Shown: positions 1 to 7,441 of the stretch, piece by piece
Layout of the letters: every line of letters begins with the position of its first letter
How positions within the stretch are numbered: the first letter of the stretch is position 1
Assembly (NCBI RefSeq): GCF_000731315.1
Contig: NZ_HG938353.1
Location: 806,001-870,000 of the forward strand
Origin: Neorhizobium galegae bv. orientalis str. HAMBI 540
GTDB lineage: Bacteria; Pseudomonadota; Alphaproteobacteria; Rhizobiales; Rhizobiaceae
Length of the DNA: 64,000 nt
Direction of reading: 5' to 3'
Position numbers and translations under genes: made by a program
Notes under the pieces: model-generated
The model's database searches: none
What the model was told of the DNA's origin: nothing
What the model saw: only the letters and a program-made list of their open reading frames with translations

Positions 1-208
1 AGAAGGTCTCGGCACCCTTTTCGCAGACCTCCGGCTTTTCGGTGCAGATGGCGCTCACATATTGATAGGCTTCGGTCGCCGCCGAAAAGGCATTGCTGAC
101 CTGCAGAGGCGAAAGCCCGTCGGTCTCGGTCGCCGGCTTGCTGCTGAAATAGGAAAGCACGACCAGCACCGCCGCGAACCACATACTTCCCTTGATGAGA
201 AACCACAT
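1..208 (-). CDS. DUF5330-type rhizobial protein (3' part off the left edge)
   Basis: This is the N-terminal 69 codons of a gene that continues off the left edge. It starts at the ATG complementary to 206-208, with AGGTGG upstream as a possible ribosome site. The product opens with MWFLIKGSMWFA and a single hydrophobic segment (about residues 4-20), so it is likely a signal anchor or exported protein. The following region holds two cysteines (AICTEKPEVCEKG). The opening and spacing match the DUF5330 family found in Rhizobiaceae, whose function is unknown. It is transcribed away from the histidine kinase to its right. Family assignment is from recall of the N-terminal pattern. Confidence 0.6.
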   Translation of the reverse strand, partial: MWFLIKGSMWFAAVLVVLSYFSSKPATETDGLSPLQVSNAFSAATEAYQYVSAICTEKPEVCEKGAETF

Positions 209-674
209 CGCTCTGTCCACCTGTTTTTTCCCGCTCTTGGGTCTCAAGCGGGCCGCCGGATCTGTGCCGGTCTTGAACATGGTTGTACCGCCGGGAAGCG
301 AATATGGCTTTGACGGGACCGTTCGGTTTTTCGGCAAATTTGCCTAAAATGCGAAATATCTGCATTTGCAGCGCCTTTGTCGCGAACTTGAATCGAATTT
401 TAGCGATCGATGTTAAGCATAATTGCGGCAGCTCACCCGAACCCCTTGGCTTTCTTGGCCGTGCGCTCGCCACAAAGGTTAACGTTTTAGGAAAAATCGA
501 AGCAAATCCGTCGCTTACGTTGCGTTAACCACAAGCTCAGAAGGCTTGCCCCTTCTGTCCCAAAGCCGGATTTTGGGTCATTGCGGGGCTTCCCGCACCC
601 CCTTGTTTTATCCTTTCCTTAAGCCACGGAGGCCTATTGTCGGCTTCAACAAACGAGTCTGTGCAGGGTTTTGC
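209..674. other. Divergent intergenic region without a supported gene
   Basis: These 466 bases separate the leftward DUF5330 gene from the rightward histidine kinase. They are AT-richer than the surroundings, with several TTAAC runs near 478-530, as expected for divergent promoters. An open frame from 546 continues into the kinase, but its first 43 codons look unlike protein; a GTG at 675 with AGGG at 665-668 is a better start. No RNA gene or clear operator was recognised. Confidence 0.5.
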
Positions 675-2210
675 GTGCGCGTATTGAGTAACATTGCCGG
701 AAAGGCGGTCACGCTGGTCGATGAGACCGCCACCCGCTGGCTCACGCGCCTCGGCGAGGGCGACACCGCGCGCGCCGGTGAAATTGCCCAGTTCCGCCGC
801 CTCGTCTTCTGTGGCCTTGGCGCACTGCTGACCGTGCCGCCGGCGCTGTCGCTGCTGTTGCCGCCGGCGCTCGCTCTGCCCGTCGGCGTCGCGCTGGTGT
901 TGTCGCTCTTCCTTCTGGCCGTTGCCGCCTCCTTTGCCTTTCCGCGCCATGCCGTGGCTTTTATTGCCGCGCCGCAGCCGGAAGAGGTTGCCTTCGATGC
1001 GATGCCGGGTCTGTCGCTCATTCTCGATCCGCATGGCCTGCTGGTGAAGACCGGCGGTCGCGACCAGCATCTGTTTCCCGCAAGCCTGCGTGATGCGGCC
1101 GGCGAGCCGTTTGCCGAGCGCGTCCACGTGTCCGACCGGATCGGCCTCGTCCAGGCTTTCGACATGCTGCGCCAGGGTGCGCCGAGCGCGCTTGCCGAAA
1201 TCCGCATCGAGCGGCCGTTCTCGGCCGCCGGCCGCCAGTTTCTGTCGGTCCGTCTCGACATGACTGCCATCCGCGACGGCGAAGGGGAGCTCCTCTACGT
1301 CATGGCGCAGGCGCGCGACATCTCGGAAGAAGAGCAACTCCGCCTGGAAGCCGCGGCCAATGTCGCCGAGGCACGCTCCGCCCATGAGGCGAAGTCGAGG
1401 TTCCTCGCCGCCGTCAGCCACGAGTTGCGCACGCCGCTCAACGCCATTCTCGGTTTTTCCGACGTGCTCATCGGCGAATATTTCGGCCGGCTCGAAAACG
1501 ACCGCCAGCGCGAATATGTCGGGCTGATCCGCCAGTCCGGCGGCCATCTGCTCTCCGTCGTCAACACCATGCTCGACATGTCGAAGATCGAGGCCGGCCG
1601 TTACGAACTGCTCGCCGAGCCGTTCGCGATTGCGGAAGCCGTGGAAACCTGCCGCGCCATGCTCGACCTGACCGCCCGCGAAAAGGGCGTGACGCTGACA
1701 AGCCGCGCCCCGCGCGGGCTTGGCGAAGTGATCGCCGACCGTCGCGCCGTACAGCAGATCCTCATCAATCTCGCCGGCAACGCGATCAAGTTCACCGGTC
1801 CGGGCGGCGTCGTGTCGATCGACGCCGTGCTCGAGGGCGACGACGTCAAGATTTCCGTCAGCGATACCGGCATCGGCATCGCGGCCGAAAAGCTGCAATA
1901 TATCGGCCAGCCGTTCATGCAGGTGGAAAACGCCTATACCCGCACCTACGAAGGTACCGGTCTCGGACTTTCTCTGGTAAAAGGTCTGGTAGCGCTGCAC
2001 GGCGGTCGTTTCGCGATTGCCAGCCGTCCGGGCGAAGGGACCGTGGTGACGATCTCGCTGCCATCGGACGGCTCCGGCGTCGAAGCAAAACGGGATGATT
2101 CCCGGGAGGAGAAAGTCGAATTCCCGCCGCGGCTGAGGGCAGCCCGGCATGCGGCCATGATGGACGAACAGGATTTTATCGATGACCGCGCGGAAGCGAA
2201 AATCGCCTGA
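675..2210 (+). CDS. Membrane-bound PAS sensor histidine kinase (DivJ/PleC-like)
   Basis: This is a cytoplasmic-membrane sensor kinase. Counting from GTG 675, two hydrophobic segments lie near residues 43-62 and 66-89, followed by a PAS-like region. The HisKA motif SHELRTPLN places the phospho-acceptor at His249. The HATPase_c domain shows NLAGNAIKFT (N box), DTGIGI (G1) and GTGLGLSLVKG (G2). The kinase core resembles the DivJ/PleC/PdhS kinases that phosphorylate DivK and steer the alphaproteobacterial cell cycle, but the sequence alone does not say which, so no symbol is given. Its end overlaps the peptidoglycan-binding gene by 29 bases, suggesting translational coupling. An alternative start at ATG 546 is open in frame. 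Confidence 0.85.
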   Translation: MRVLSNIAGKAVTLVDETATRWLTRLGEGDTARAGEIAQFRRLVFCGLGALLTVPPALSLLLPPALALPVGVALVLSLFLLAVAASFAFPRHAVAFIAAPQPEEVAFDAMPGLSLILDPHGLLVKTGGRDQHLFPASLRDAAGEPFAERVHVSDRIGLVQAFDMLRQGAPSALAEIRIERPFSAAGRQFLSVRLDMTAIRDGEGELLYVMAQARDISEEEQLRLEAAANVAEARSAHEAKSRFLAAVSHELRTPLNAILGFSDVLIGEYFGRLENDRQREYVGLIRQSGGHLLSVVNTMLDMSKIEAGRYELLAEPFAIAEAVETCRAMLDLTAREKGVTLTSRAPRGLGEVIADRRAVQQILINLAGNAIKFTGPGGVVSIDAVLEGDDVKISVSDTGIGIAAEKLQYIGQPFMQVENAYTRTYEGTGLGLSLVKGLVALHGGRFAIASRPGEGTVVTISLPSDGSGVEAKRDDSREEKVEFPPRLRAARHAAMMDEQDFIDDRAEAKIA

Positions 2211-3105
2211 CAGGAAAAAAACTGTCAAGCAGCCTGGCATTCTGTCGAGCTTGGCTCTGGCGGGAGTGCGGGCTGCTGCGCGACGGCCAAAGGCCTTGTT
2301 CGGCAGCGCTGCCTTCAGCGTCGTCTTCTCCTTCGTCGCCGCCAATGCGCTCTGGTATCAGCCGGGCGGCCATCCGTCCCCGTTCCTCGCCACCCGCGAT
2401 TCCAAGAACCCGAATCAGATTGCCGGTTATCGTCCGGCAAGGCGCACCGCGCCCGCCGATGTCACGACCTTCCGTATCGAGCGCGCCGACCCGAGCGTCG
2501 TAGCGCCGGCTCCGGCCGCTGTGCCGACCGCAGCACCGGCCCAGACGGCGGCGCCCGCGCCGACCGTTGTCGCGCCGATGCCGCGCCCGCAGCCGCCGCA
2601 GCAGGCCGCCGCTCAGCCGGCAGCATCCCCTGACACGCAGCCCGCGGCGCCAAAACCCGCCGAGACAGCACGCGCCACGCCGGCTGCGCCAACGAGGGCC
2701 GCGCCGTCGCCGGTCCAGCCGCCACGGCCCGTTTCGCCGGCCCGTCCGGTCGAGAGCGCCAATGCGCACGGCGAAGACCCGGTTGCCGCGGCAATCCGCG
2801 CCTCCGAGCGCAAGCCGACGATGACGCCGCCCGCCAATATTCCGAACGCAGCTTCGAATTCCGGCAGGCCCGCGGCCACCCCGGTCTCCCAGAAGCCGAA
2901 CGCCCCCGTTCAGCCCACGGACCTGGTACTGCAGATCCAGCGCGGCCTGTCGAACATCGCTTATGCGGATGTCGGGGTCGACGGCGTTGCCGGCGCCCAG
3001 ACCAAGGCCGCCATCCGCCGTTTCCAGCGCCACTACCGCCTGCCCGAGACCGGCGAGCCCGACGAACTGGTGCTGAAGAAGCTGAAGTCGATCGGCGCGC
3101 TGTAG
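2182..3105 (+). CDS. Membrane-anchored peptidoglycan-binding domain protein
   Basis: The 307-residue product has a basic N-terminus, one hydrophobic segment at about residues 36-55, a long Pro/Ala-rich linker (about 90-200) and a C-terminal peptidoglycan-binding (PG_binding_1) domain. The last 65 residues show the usual pattern ending GVAGAQTKAAIRRFQ...YRLPETGEPD. It is likely anchored in the inner membrane with the domain reaching the cell wall across the periplasm. It overlaps the preceding kinase gene by 29 bases, so the pair is probably co-transcribed. The linker composition (Ala, Pro, Thr) is typical of wall-spanning tethers. No catalytic domain is visible. Confidence 0.85.
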   Translation: MTARKRKSPDRKKTVKQPGILSSLALAGVRAAARRPKALFGSAAFSVVFSFVAANALWYQPGGHPSPFLATRDSKNPNQIAGYRPARRTAPADVTTFRIERADPSVVAPAPAAVPTAAPAQTAAPAPTVVAPMPRPQPPQQAAAQPAASPDTQPAAPKPAETARATPAAPTRAAPSPVQPPRPVSPARPVESANAHGEDPVAAAIRASERKPTMTPPANIPNAASNSGRPAATPVSQKPNAPVQPTDLVLQIQRGLSNIAYADVGVDGVAGAQTKAAIRRFQRHYRLPETGEPDELVLKKLKSIGAL

Positions 3106-3185
3106 GGGCGGCCGTCCCCCGGTATAGTTCCGATTTTCACGATCGCCCGCGCCGCGCAGGCGCACGCGGCACTTTGGCCGACCGT

Positions 3186-3674
3186 TCAGCGGTCAAGCCA
3201 GGCCGCGAGGCCATCCAGCGTCTGCAGCCCGTATTCGACCGCGCCGAAGCCGATGACCACCTGACGCCGTTTGGCGCTGGGGTGAAGCTGGCGCATGGTC
3301 AGCACCGTCTTGCCATCGGTCTGCTCATCGAAGGTCACCGTGGCGCGGAAGCGGTCAGGGTCGTCAGGGTCGGGCGTGCCGTAGTCCATCACGATCCGTT
3401 CGTTCGGCACGATCTCCAGAAAGCGCATGAGGTTTGGGAAGCGCTGTTCCTTACCCTCGAACACGCCCACCATGTCGAACCGCCAGACCCCGCCCTCGCG
3501 GATATCGGCTTCGTGGGTCTCGATGCTGAGACCGGCCGGGCCGTACCATTCGGCCAATGCCTTGGGATCCATCCAAGCGGCAAAGACCTTCTCGCGGCGG
3601 TGGTTCAGCAGCTTCACCAGCACGATTTCGCGGTCCAGCGACCATGTCTCAAACAGCTTTGCCATGTCCTTCAT
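3186..3674 (-). CDS. SRPBCC/AHSA1-domain protein
   Basis: The 162-residue protein fits the AHSA1 (activator of Hsp90 ATPase homologue) branch of the START/Bet v1-like SRPBCC fold: REKVFAAWMDPKALAEWYGP, then GGVWRFDM, FLEIVPNERIVMDY, and a C-terminal helix ending GLQTLDGLAAWL. Such proteins bind hydrophobic ligands or act as small chaperone-like proteins. They are very often paired with an ArsR repressor, as here: the start overlaps the end of the ArsR gene by 26 bases. Met4 is a possible alternative start. The ligand cannot be told from sequence. Confidence 0.85.
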   Translation of the reverse strand: MKDMAKLFETWSLDREIVLVKLLNHRREKVFAAWMDPKALAEWYGPAGLSIETHEADIREGGVWRFDMVGVFEGKEQRFPNLMRFLEIVPNERIVMDYGTPDPDDPDRFRATVTFDEQTDGKTVLTMRQLHPSAKRRQVVIGFGAVEYGLQTLDGLAAWLDR

Positions 3675-4005
3675 CGTCCTCTTCGGTTTTATCCAGGTAG
3701 ACCTCGAGCCGATCCAACCGCTCGGTCCAGCGCCGGCGCTCCGATACCATCCAGTCCGCCGCCTCGTCGAAGCGGGCGTGCACCAGGCGGCACCAGCGGC
3801 TGCGCCCGCGCTTCTGGCTGACGATCAGCCCGCAATCTTCCAGCACCTTGAGATGCTGGGCGAAGGAGGGCAGCGCCATGTCGAAAGGCTCGGCCAAAGT
3901 ACTGACCGGTAACTCGCCCTCGACCAGCCGCGACAACACAGCCCGGCGGGTCGGGTCGCTGAGAGCATGAAAGGCGAGATCGAGCGGAGTCGAGTGGTAA
4001 GGCAT
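3649..4005 (-). CDS. ArsR-family HTH transcriptional regulator
   Basis: The 118-residue winged-helix repressor has the standard ArsR layout: ALSDPTRRAVLSRL, LAEPFDMALPSFAQHLKVLEDCGLI (recognition helix) and the wing KRGRSRWCRL. No metal-binding CxC motif is present in the recognition helix, so this is the AHSA1-linked ArsR group rather than a metal sensor. It is first in a two-gene operon with the SRPBCC gene. The strong inverted repeat at 4054-4087, between it and the divergent reductase gene, is the likely operator and would control both directions. Confidence 0.88.
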   Translation of the reverse strand: MPYHSTPLDLAFHALSDPTRRAVLSRLVEGELPVSTLAEPFDMALPSFAQHLKVLEDCGLIVSQKRGRSRWCRLVHARFDEAADWMVSERRRWTERLDRLEVYLDKTEEDDEGHGKAV

Positions 4006-4053
4006 TTGCGTCAGTAAAATGGGCGGGTGCGCCGGTCAAGGACAAAAAGGTAC

Positions 4054-4100
4054 TTGCCTTAGTATCAGGCTTTAGATACGAAGGCAAATACCTTAGTATC
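4054..4100. promoter_or_regulatory. Inverted-repeat operator between arsR-like and reductase genes
   Basis: The half-site TTGCCTTAGTATC (4054-4066) is followed after 8 bases by GATACGAAGGCAA (4075-4087), a 13-base inverted repeat with one mismatch. A third copy of the core, CCTTAGTATC, is at 4091-4100. Position between divergent genes and beside an ArsR gene suggests this is the binding site of that repressor. The repeat is seen directly; the regulator match is inference. Confidence 0.65.
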
Positions 4101-4152
4101 CGGTTCTGAATATGAGGCGGTCAAGGTGCAATCACACGCAAGGAGGATCCCG

Positions 4153-4794
4153 GTGGTAGTTCGTGTCGATCTCATGATCTCGCTCGATGGTTTCGCGACT
4201 ACGACCGACCAGACCCCCGAAACCCCGTTCGGCGAGGATTGGTCGCGTCTCGTCGGGGCATATGCTGCAACGCGAACATTCCGGGAGCGCGTGTTGAAGG
4301 ATACCTCGGGAGCGGGGACCACAGGTGTCGATGACGCATACGCGAAGGCGTACTTCGCCGATGTGGGTGCCGAGATTATGGGTGCGGGCATGTTCGGGTT
4401 GCACAACTTTCCCGACGATCCGAACTGGCGTGGCTGGTGGGGCGACGAGCCACCGTTCCGCTGCCCGGTCTTCGTCTTGACACACAAGCCACGGCCCTCC
4501 CGGGAGATGGCCGGCGGCACCACGTTCCACTTCCTCAGTACCACTCCGGTTGATGCGCTCCAGCAGGCTATGAGCGCCGCAAACGGCAAGGATGTCAGGA
4601 TAGGCGGTGGCCCTACCGTCGTTCGCGACTACCTCGAGGCTGGCCTTGTCGACCGCCTCCATGTTGCTATCGCGCCCATTTTGCTCGGGCGGGGCATCCG
4701 CCTGTGGGACGATCTGCGCGGCTTCGAAACGGGCTATACGGTCAAGGCGGAAACGGCCGAGAGCGGCACCGTCCACCTTACCTTTCAACGATAG
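4153..4794 (+). CDS. RibD C-terminal/dihydrofolate-reductase-like protein
   Basis: The product is about 213 residues, read from GTG 4153, which is preceded by AGGAGG at 4141-4146 with 6-base spacing; the in-frame ATG at 4126 lies upstream of that site. The fold pattern is that of the RibD C-terminal/DHFR superfamily: DLMISLDGF near the start, GAEIMGAGMFG, CPVFVLTHKPR, DVRIGGGPTVVRDYL and HVAIAPILLGRGIRLW. These stand-alone proteins are NADPH-dependent reductases of unknown substrate. It is divergent from the ArsR/AHSA1 pair across the inverted repeat, suggesting shared control. Confidence 0.85.
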   Translation: MVVRVDLMISLDGFATTTDQTPETPFGEDWSRLVGAYAATRTFRERVLKDTSGAGTTGVDDAYAKAYFADVGAEIMGAGMFGLHNFPDDPNWRGWWGDEPPFRCPVFVLTHKPRPSREMAGGTTFHFLSTTPVDALQQAMSAANGKDVRIGGGPTVVRDYLEAGLVDRLHVAIAPILLGRGIRLWDDLRGFETGYTVKAETAESGTVHLTFQR

Positions 4795-4801
4795 CCGTTA
4801 G

Positions 4802-4841
4802 CCTGTCACTTGGGACGGTCATCGACCGTCCATCGGACAGG
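4802..4841. terminator. Two-tier hairpin between convergent genes
   Basis: An outer stem CCTGTC/GACAGG (4802-4807 and 4836-4841) encloses an inner 8-base stem GGACGGTC/GACCGTCC (4813-4820 and 4824-4831) with a 3-base loop. It sits between the convergent reductase and LysR genes. There is no T run, so it may be a bidirectional terminator aided by structure or an mRNA-end stabiliser. Confidence 0.45.
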
Positions 4842-4868
4842 CAGGTGATCAGCGGCGAGGCTGGCCGC

Positions 4869-5735
4869 TCAGCGCATAGCCACCGCTTCCAGCACCAGCC
4901 GTTTCAGCTCTTCGGCAGGCGGTGCAAGGCGGGCTTCGGCGACGTGCAGCGCAAGCTCGATCGCGCCGAGATCGGGCAGGCCTGCCTCCTTCGGATCGAG
5001 CGCGGCAAGCTGCGGCGGTTTGCCCTCGACGATCCGGGGGGTGACGCCGAGCCCTGCGGTCACGGCGGCCCAGAGGCCGGCAAGGCTCGGGCTGGCAAAG
5101 GCGTGCCGCCAAGGGATGCCGCCGCGGTCGAGCGCGTCGATGGCGGCCTTGCGGAAGGCGCAGGGCGGATCGAAGGCGACGATCGCAAGCGCCTCTCCGG
5201 GCATATGCCGGAAGCCGTCCGGGCCGATCCAGGCGATTTCCCGCCTTGCGACGATCTCCGCCCGCGGGCTGGCGAGCGTGCCCCAGGTCAGCGCCACGTC
5301 GAGTTCACCCTTGTCGATCGCCTGCACCATCGCGGCACCCCGGTCGACCCGGGCCTCGACCCGCACCTTCGGATGGATCTTCGAAAAGCGGCCGAGCAGG
5401 TCCGGCAGCCAGGTTTCGGCGAAATCCTGCGGCACGCCGATCTTCACCCAGCCTTCGAGCTTGCCGACGCCGCGGACCGCCGCACGCGCCTCGTCGTTGA
5501 GCTCCAGGATGCGCTTGGCATAGCTAAGCAGGATTTCGCCTGCTTCGGTGAGGACAAGTGCACGCCCCTGCTTCTGCAGCAAGGTCTCTCCTACCTGTTC
5601 CTCGAGCTTCTTCAATTGCAGGCTGATCGCCGAAGGCGAACGGCCGAGCCGGTCGGCAGCCTTGGCGAAACTGCCGAGCTCCAGGCCGAGCGCGAAACTT
5701 CTCAGAATGTCGATGTCGAGATTGACGGGCAGCAT
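4869..5735 (-). CDS. LysR-family transcriptional regulator
   Basis: This LysR protein of about 288 residues has the N-terminal winged HTH (LRSFALGLELGSFAKAADRLGRSPSAISLQLKKLEEQVG) and a periplasmic-binding-like effector domain beginning near residue 90. It is divergent from the tautomerase gene at 5842, the usual arrangement for a LysR regulator and its target. An inverted GTTTC...GAAAC pair at 5745-5770 lies in the shared promoter region. The start is uncertain: ATG 5753 is six codons longer but would run into that repeat, and neither has a strong ribosome site. The inducer is unknown. Confidence 0.88.
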   Translation of the reverse strand: MLPVNLDIDILRSFALGLELGSFAKAADRLGRSPSAISLQLKKLEEQVGETLLQKQGRALVLTEAGEILLSYAKRILELNDEARAAVRGVGKLEGWVKIGVPQDFAETWLPDLLGRFSKIHPKVRVEARVDRGAAMVQAIDKGELDVALTWGTLASPRAEIVARREIAWIGPDGFRHMPGEALAIVAFDPPCAFRKAAIDALDRGGIPWRHAFASPSLAGLWAAVTAGLGVTPRIVEGKPPQLAALDPKEAGLPDLGAIELALHVAEARLAPPAEELKRLVLEAVAMR

Positions 5736-5841
5736 GATCGTTGAGTTTCGCAAAAGTGTACGTTTGAAACTTCGTGATTTTCAGAATGATTGTGTGGTGA
5801 GAAGATAGCGGCGTCAACAGAAATCCGAAAAGGAGAACGTC

Positions 5842-6234
5842 ATGCCCTTCGTTCACGTCATCATCGCCGGCAAAAGCATCGAGCCGGAAGCCAGGCGCCT
5901 GCTGCAGCAGGAAACCACGGTGCTGATGAACACGATCATGCGCAAACGCCGCGAGGTCACCGCGGTCCTGGTGGAGGAGGTGGATCTCTCCGGCTGGACC
6001 GTCGGCGGCGAACCGCTGGAAGTGGCCGCGCATGTGGAGGCGAATGTCACGCTCGGCACCAATACGGCGGAGGAGAAGCAGCGTTTCATCGAGGCGATGG
6101 ATGCGCTTTTGAAAAAGAGCCTTGGCGGGATACCGTCCGCCACCTATGTCATCGTCCGCGAGGTCGAGGCGGACGCCTGGGGTTTCGGCGGGGTGACGCA
6201 GGAATACCGGCGTACAAATGCGATGACGGCGTGA
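5842..6234 (+). CDS. Tautomerase (4-oxalocrotonate tautomerase superfamily)
   Basis: The 130-residue protein begins MPFVHV; removal of Met would expose Pro1, the catalytic base of this superfamily. It is about twice the length of the 60-residue 4-OT subunit, with the second half (IPSATYVIVREVEADAWGFGG) resembling another beta-alpha-beta unit that lacks a Pro start. AAGGAG precedes the ATG at good spacing. It is divergent from the LysR gene, which probably controls it. The substrate is not evident. Confidence 0.82.
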   Translation: MPFVHVIIAGKSIEPEARRLLQQETTVLMNTIMRKRREVTAVLVEEVDLSGWTVGGEPLEVAAHVEANVTLGTNTAEEKQRFIEAMDALLKKSLGGIPSATYVIVREVEADAWGFGGVTQEYRRTNAMTA

Positions 6235-6286
6235 TCCTGAGCCGCCGGTTGGATGGCGCCCGGCATTGGCCGGGCGCATCTCTGCC

Positions 6287-6454
6287 TTAGAAAACGGCGA
6301 GATATTTCAGCAGCGAAATGATGCCGATGATGATGATGATGATCTGCGCGATCTGTTTTGCGCGGCCATCGATCGGCAGGCGCGCGACGAGATAGAGAAC
6401 CAGGACGATCACCAGGAAGGTGATCAGAATGCTGATCAATGCGGAAGTAGCCAA
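6287..6454 (-). CDS. Small Thivi_2564-type membrane protein
   Basis: This 55-residue protein starts at a TTG (complement of 6452-6454), preceded by AAGGAG at suitable spacing. It has two membrane segments (about residues 5-24 and 36-50) separated by the polar turn LPIDGRAKQIAQ, and ends ISLLKYLAVF. The pattern matches the Thivi_2564 family of tiny inner-membrane proteins common in Alphaproteobacteria; the function is unknown. An overlapping ATG frame of 115 codons on the same strand is rejected because it destroys this hydrophobic pattern. Confidence 0.75.
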   Translation of the reverse strand: MATSALISILITFLVIVLVLYLVARLPIDGRAKQIAQIIIIIIGIISLLKYLAVF

Positions 6455-6580
6455 GCCCCAAACTCCTTTTCATGACAGTGCCGTGCGGCACCGATGTGTA
6501 AGATATCGTGCATTCGGCGAAAGGAAAGGGCGCAGCATCGCGATTTCCCGTTTCTTCTCAGGGACTTCCGCTGGATAACC

Positions 6581-6916
6581 TCACACCGTTTCGGCGCCCA
6601 GTTCGAAAGCCCAGTGGATGAGGCGGTCCTTCAGCGTCCGGTCGCGCAGATAGCCGGTCAGCTCCTTGTCGATCTCTTCCAGACGCTCCAGCGCAAAGTC
6701 CTCCGCCCGGTTCGAATTCCAGGCTGCCTGCAGGCTCTTGTTGACATGGCTGCCGTGCTGGAGCGTGAACCAGATGCGGTTCTGGATCTTGTCGAGATCG
6801 CCCGCCCGCCCAACCCATGCCTGCCCGGTTGGAGCAAACCGGATGAGATAGATGCCGGTCGGAGCCTTGCGTTCCTTGTAGGCGGAGATCGCTGCTTTCC
6901 TGTCGATGGTGTTCAT
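6581..6916 (-). CDS. GIY-YIG nuclease family protein
   Basis: The 111-residue protein starts at the ATG complementary to 6914-6916, with AGGAAGG upstream. The longer open frame to 7156 crosses the neighbouring promoter and has no family pattern. The core TGIYLIRFAPTGQAWVGRAGDLDKIQNRIWF fits the GIY-YIG fold, with a diverged second motif (WVG for YIG). The later NKSLQAAWNSNRAEDFALERLEE matches the compact rhizobial GIY-YIG proteins. Their targets are unknown; the altered motif makes catalytic activity uncertain. Confidence 0.75.
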   Translation of the reverse strand: MNTIDRKAAISAYKERKAPTGIYLIRFAPTGQAWVGRAGDLDKIQNRIWFTLQHGSHVNKSLQAAWNSNRAEDFALERLEEIDKELTGYLRDRTLKDRLIHWAFELGAETV

Positions 6917-6954
6917 GTCCCGTGCCTTCCTTGATGGAAGTGCAGCCAATATCA

Positions 6955-6992
6955 CCCGGGTAATATTATGGCAATAGTTATATCCGGGTAAA
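6955..6992. promoter_or_regulatory. Paired CCGGGTA motifs in a divergent promoter
   Basis: CCGGGTA occurs at 6956-6962 and 6984-6990, 28 bases apart, each in AT-rich flanks and the first inside a near-palindrome (ACCCGGGTAA). The region separates the divergent GIY-YIG and DUF1491 genes. It may be a regulator site; no regulator is identified. Confidence 0.35.
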
Positions 6993-7043
6993 ATCCAACG
7001 AAGGCGAATTTGCGCCCGGTGACGAAGCGCCGTAAGAGGAACC

Positions 7044-7385
7044 ATGCGCCTGAAATCCGAAATCGTCGTCTCCGCCATGATCCGCCGCGTCTTCGGGCTC
7101 GGCGGTTTTGCCGCTGTCGAAAAGAAGGGTGCGGAGGCGGCGGGCGCGATCTTCATCCGCCAGCGCTTTCGCGACGGGCGGGAAACGCTCTACGCGCCGG
7201 CTCCGCAGAACTTCTTCGGCGAGGACGATGGCGGTCGCAAATTCGAGATGAGGGCGGAACGGGCCGAGCCGGAAGCCATCCGCGAAATGCTGTCGCGCGA
7301 ACTGCGCTTCGATCCGGATCTCTGGCTGCTGGAACTGGAGATCGACGACGTCGCCGATCTGTTCGAGGTGGTGAAACCGACGTAA
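7044..7385 (+). CDS. DUF1491 family protein
   Basis: The 113-residue protein has AGAGGA ahead of the ATG. The pattern MRLKSEIVVSAMIRRVFG, GAEAAGAIFIRQRFRDG and ELRFDPDLWLLELE matches DUF1491, a single-domain family widespread in Alphaproteobacteria with no assigned function. It is not part of an obvious operon. An imperfect hairpin follows it at 7397-7437. Confidence 0.85.
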   Translation: MRLKSEIVVSAMIRRVFGLGGFAAVEKKGAEAAGAIFIRQRFRDGRETLYAPAPQNFFGEDDGGRKFEMRAERAEPEAIREMLSRELRFDPDLWLLELEIDDVADLFEVVKPT

Positions 7386-7396
7386 AAACAAGGACC

Positions 7397-7437
7397 TAAA
7401 GCATGTCGCGAATCCGGAGGATCTGCGGCGTGCTTTA
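7397..7437. repeat. Rhizobial imperfect palindrome (AAAGCATG...CGTGCTTT)
   Basis: AAAGCATGTCGC and GCGGCGTGCTTT form an imperfect inverted repeat between the convergent DUF1491 and DUF2336 genes. Similar palindromes are scattered through rhizobial intergenic DNA. It could also stop transcription, though it lacks a T run. Confidence 0.4.
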
Positions 7438-7441
7438 AGCT

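Noticed and set aside
537..2345. Open frame of 602 codons on the minus strand
   Set aside because: Antisense to the histidine kinase; composition typical of shadow frames.
6144..6491. 115-codon minus-strand frame with ATG after 6455
   Set aside because: Its translation is His/Arg-rich, while another frame on the same strand gives a clear two-segment membrane protein behind AAGGAG.
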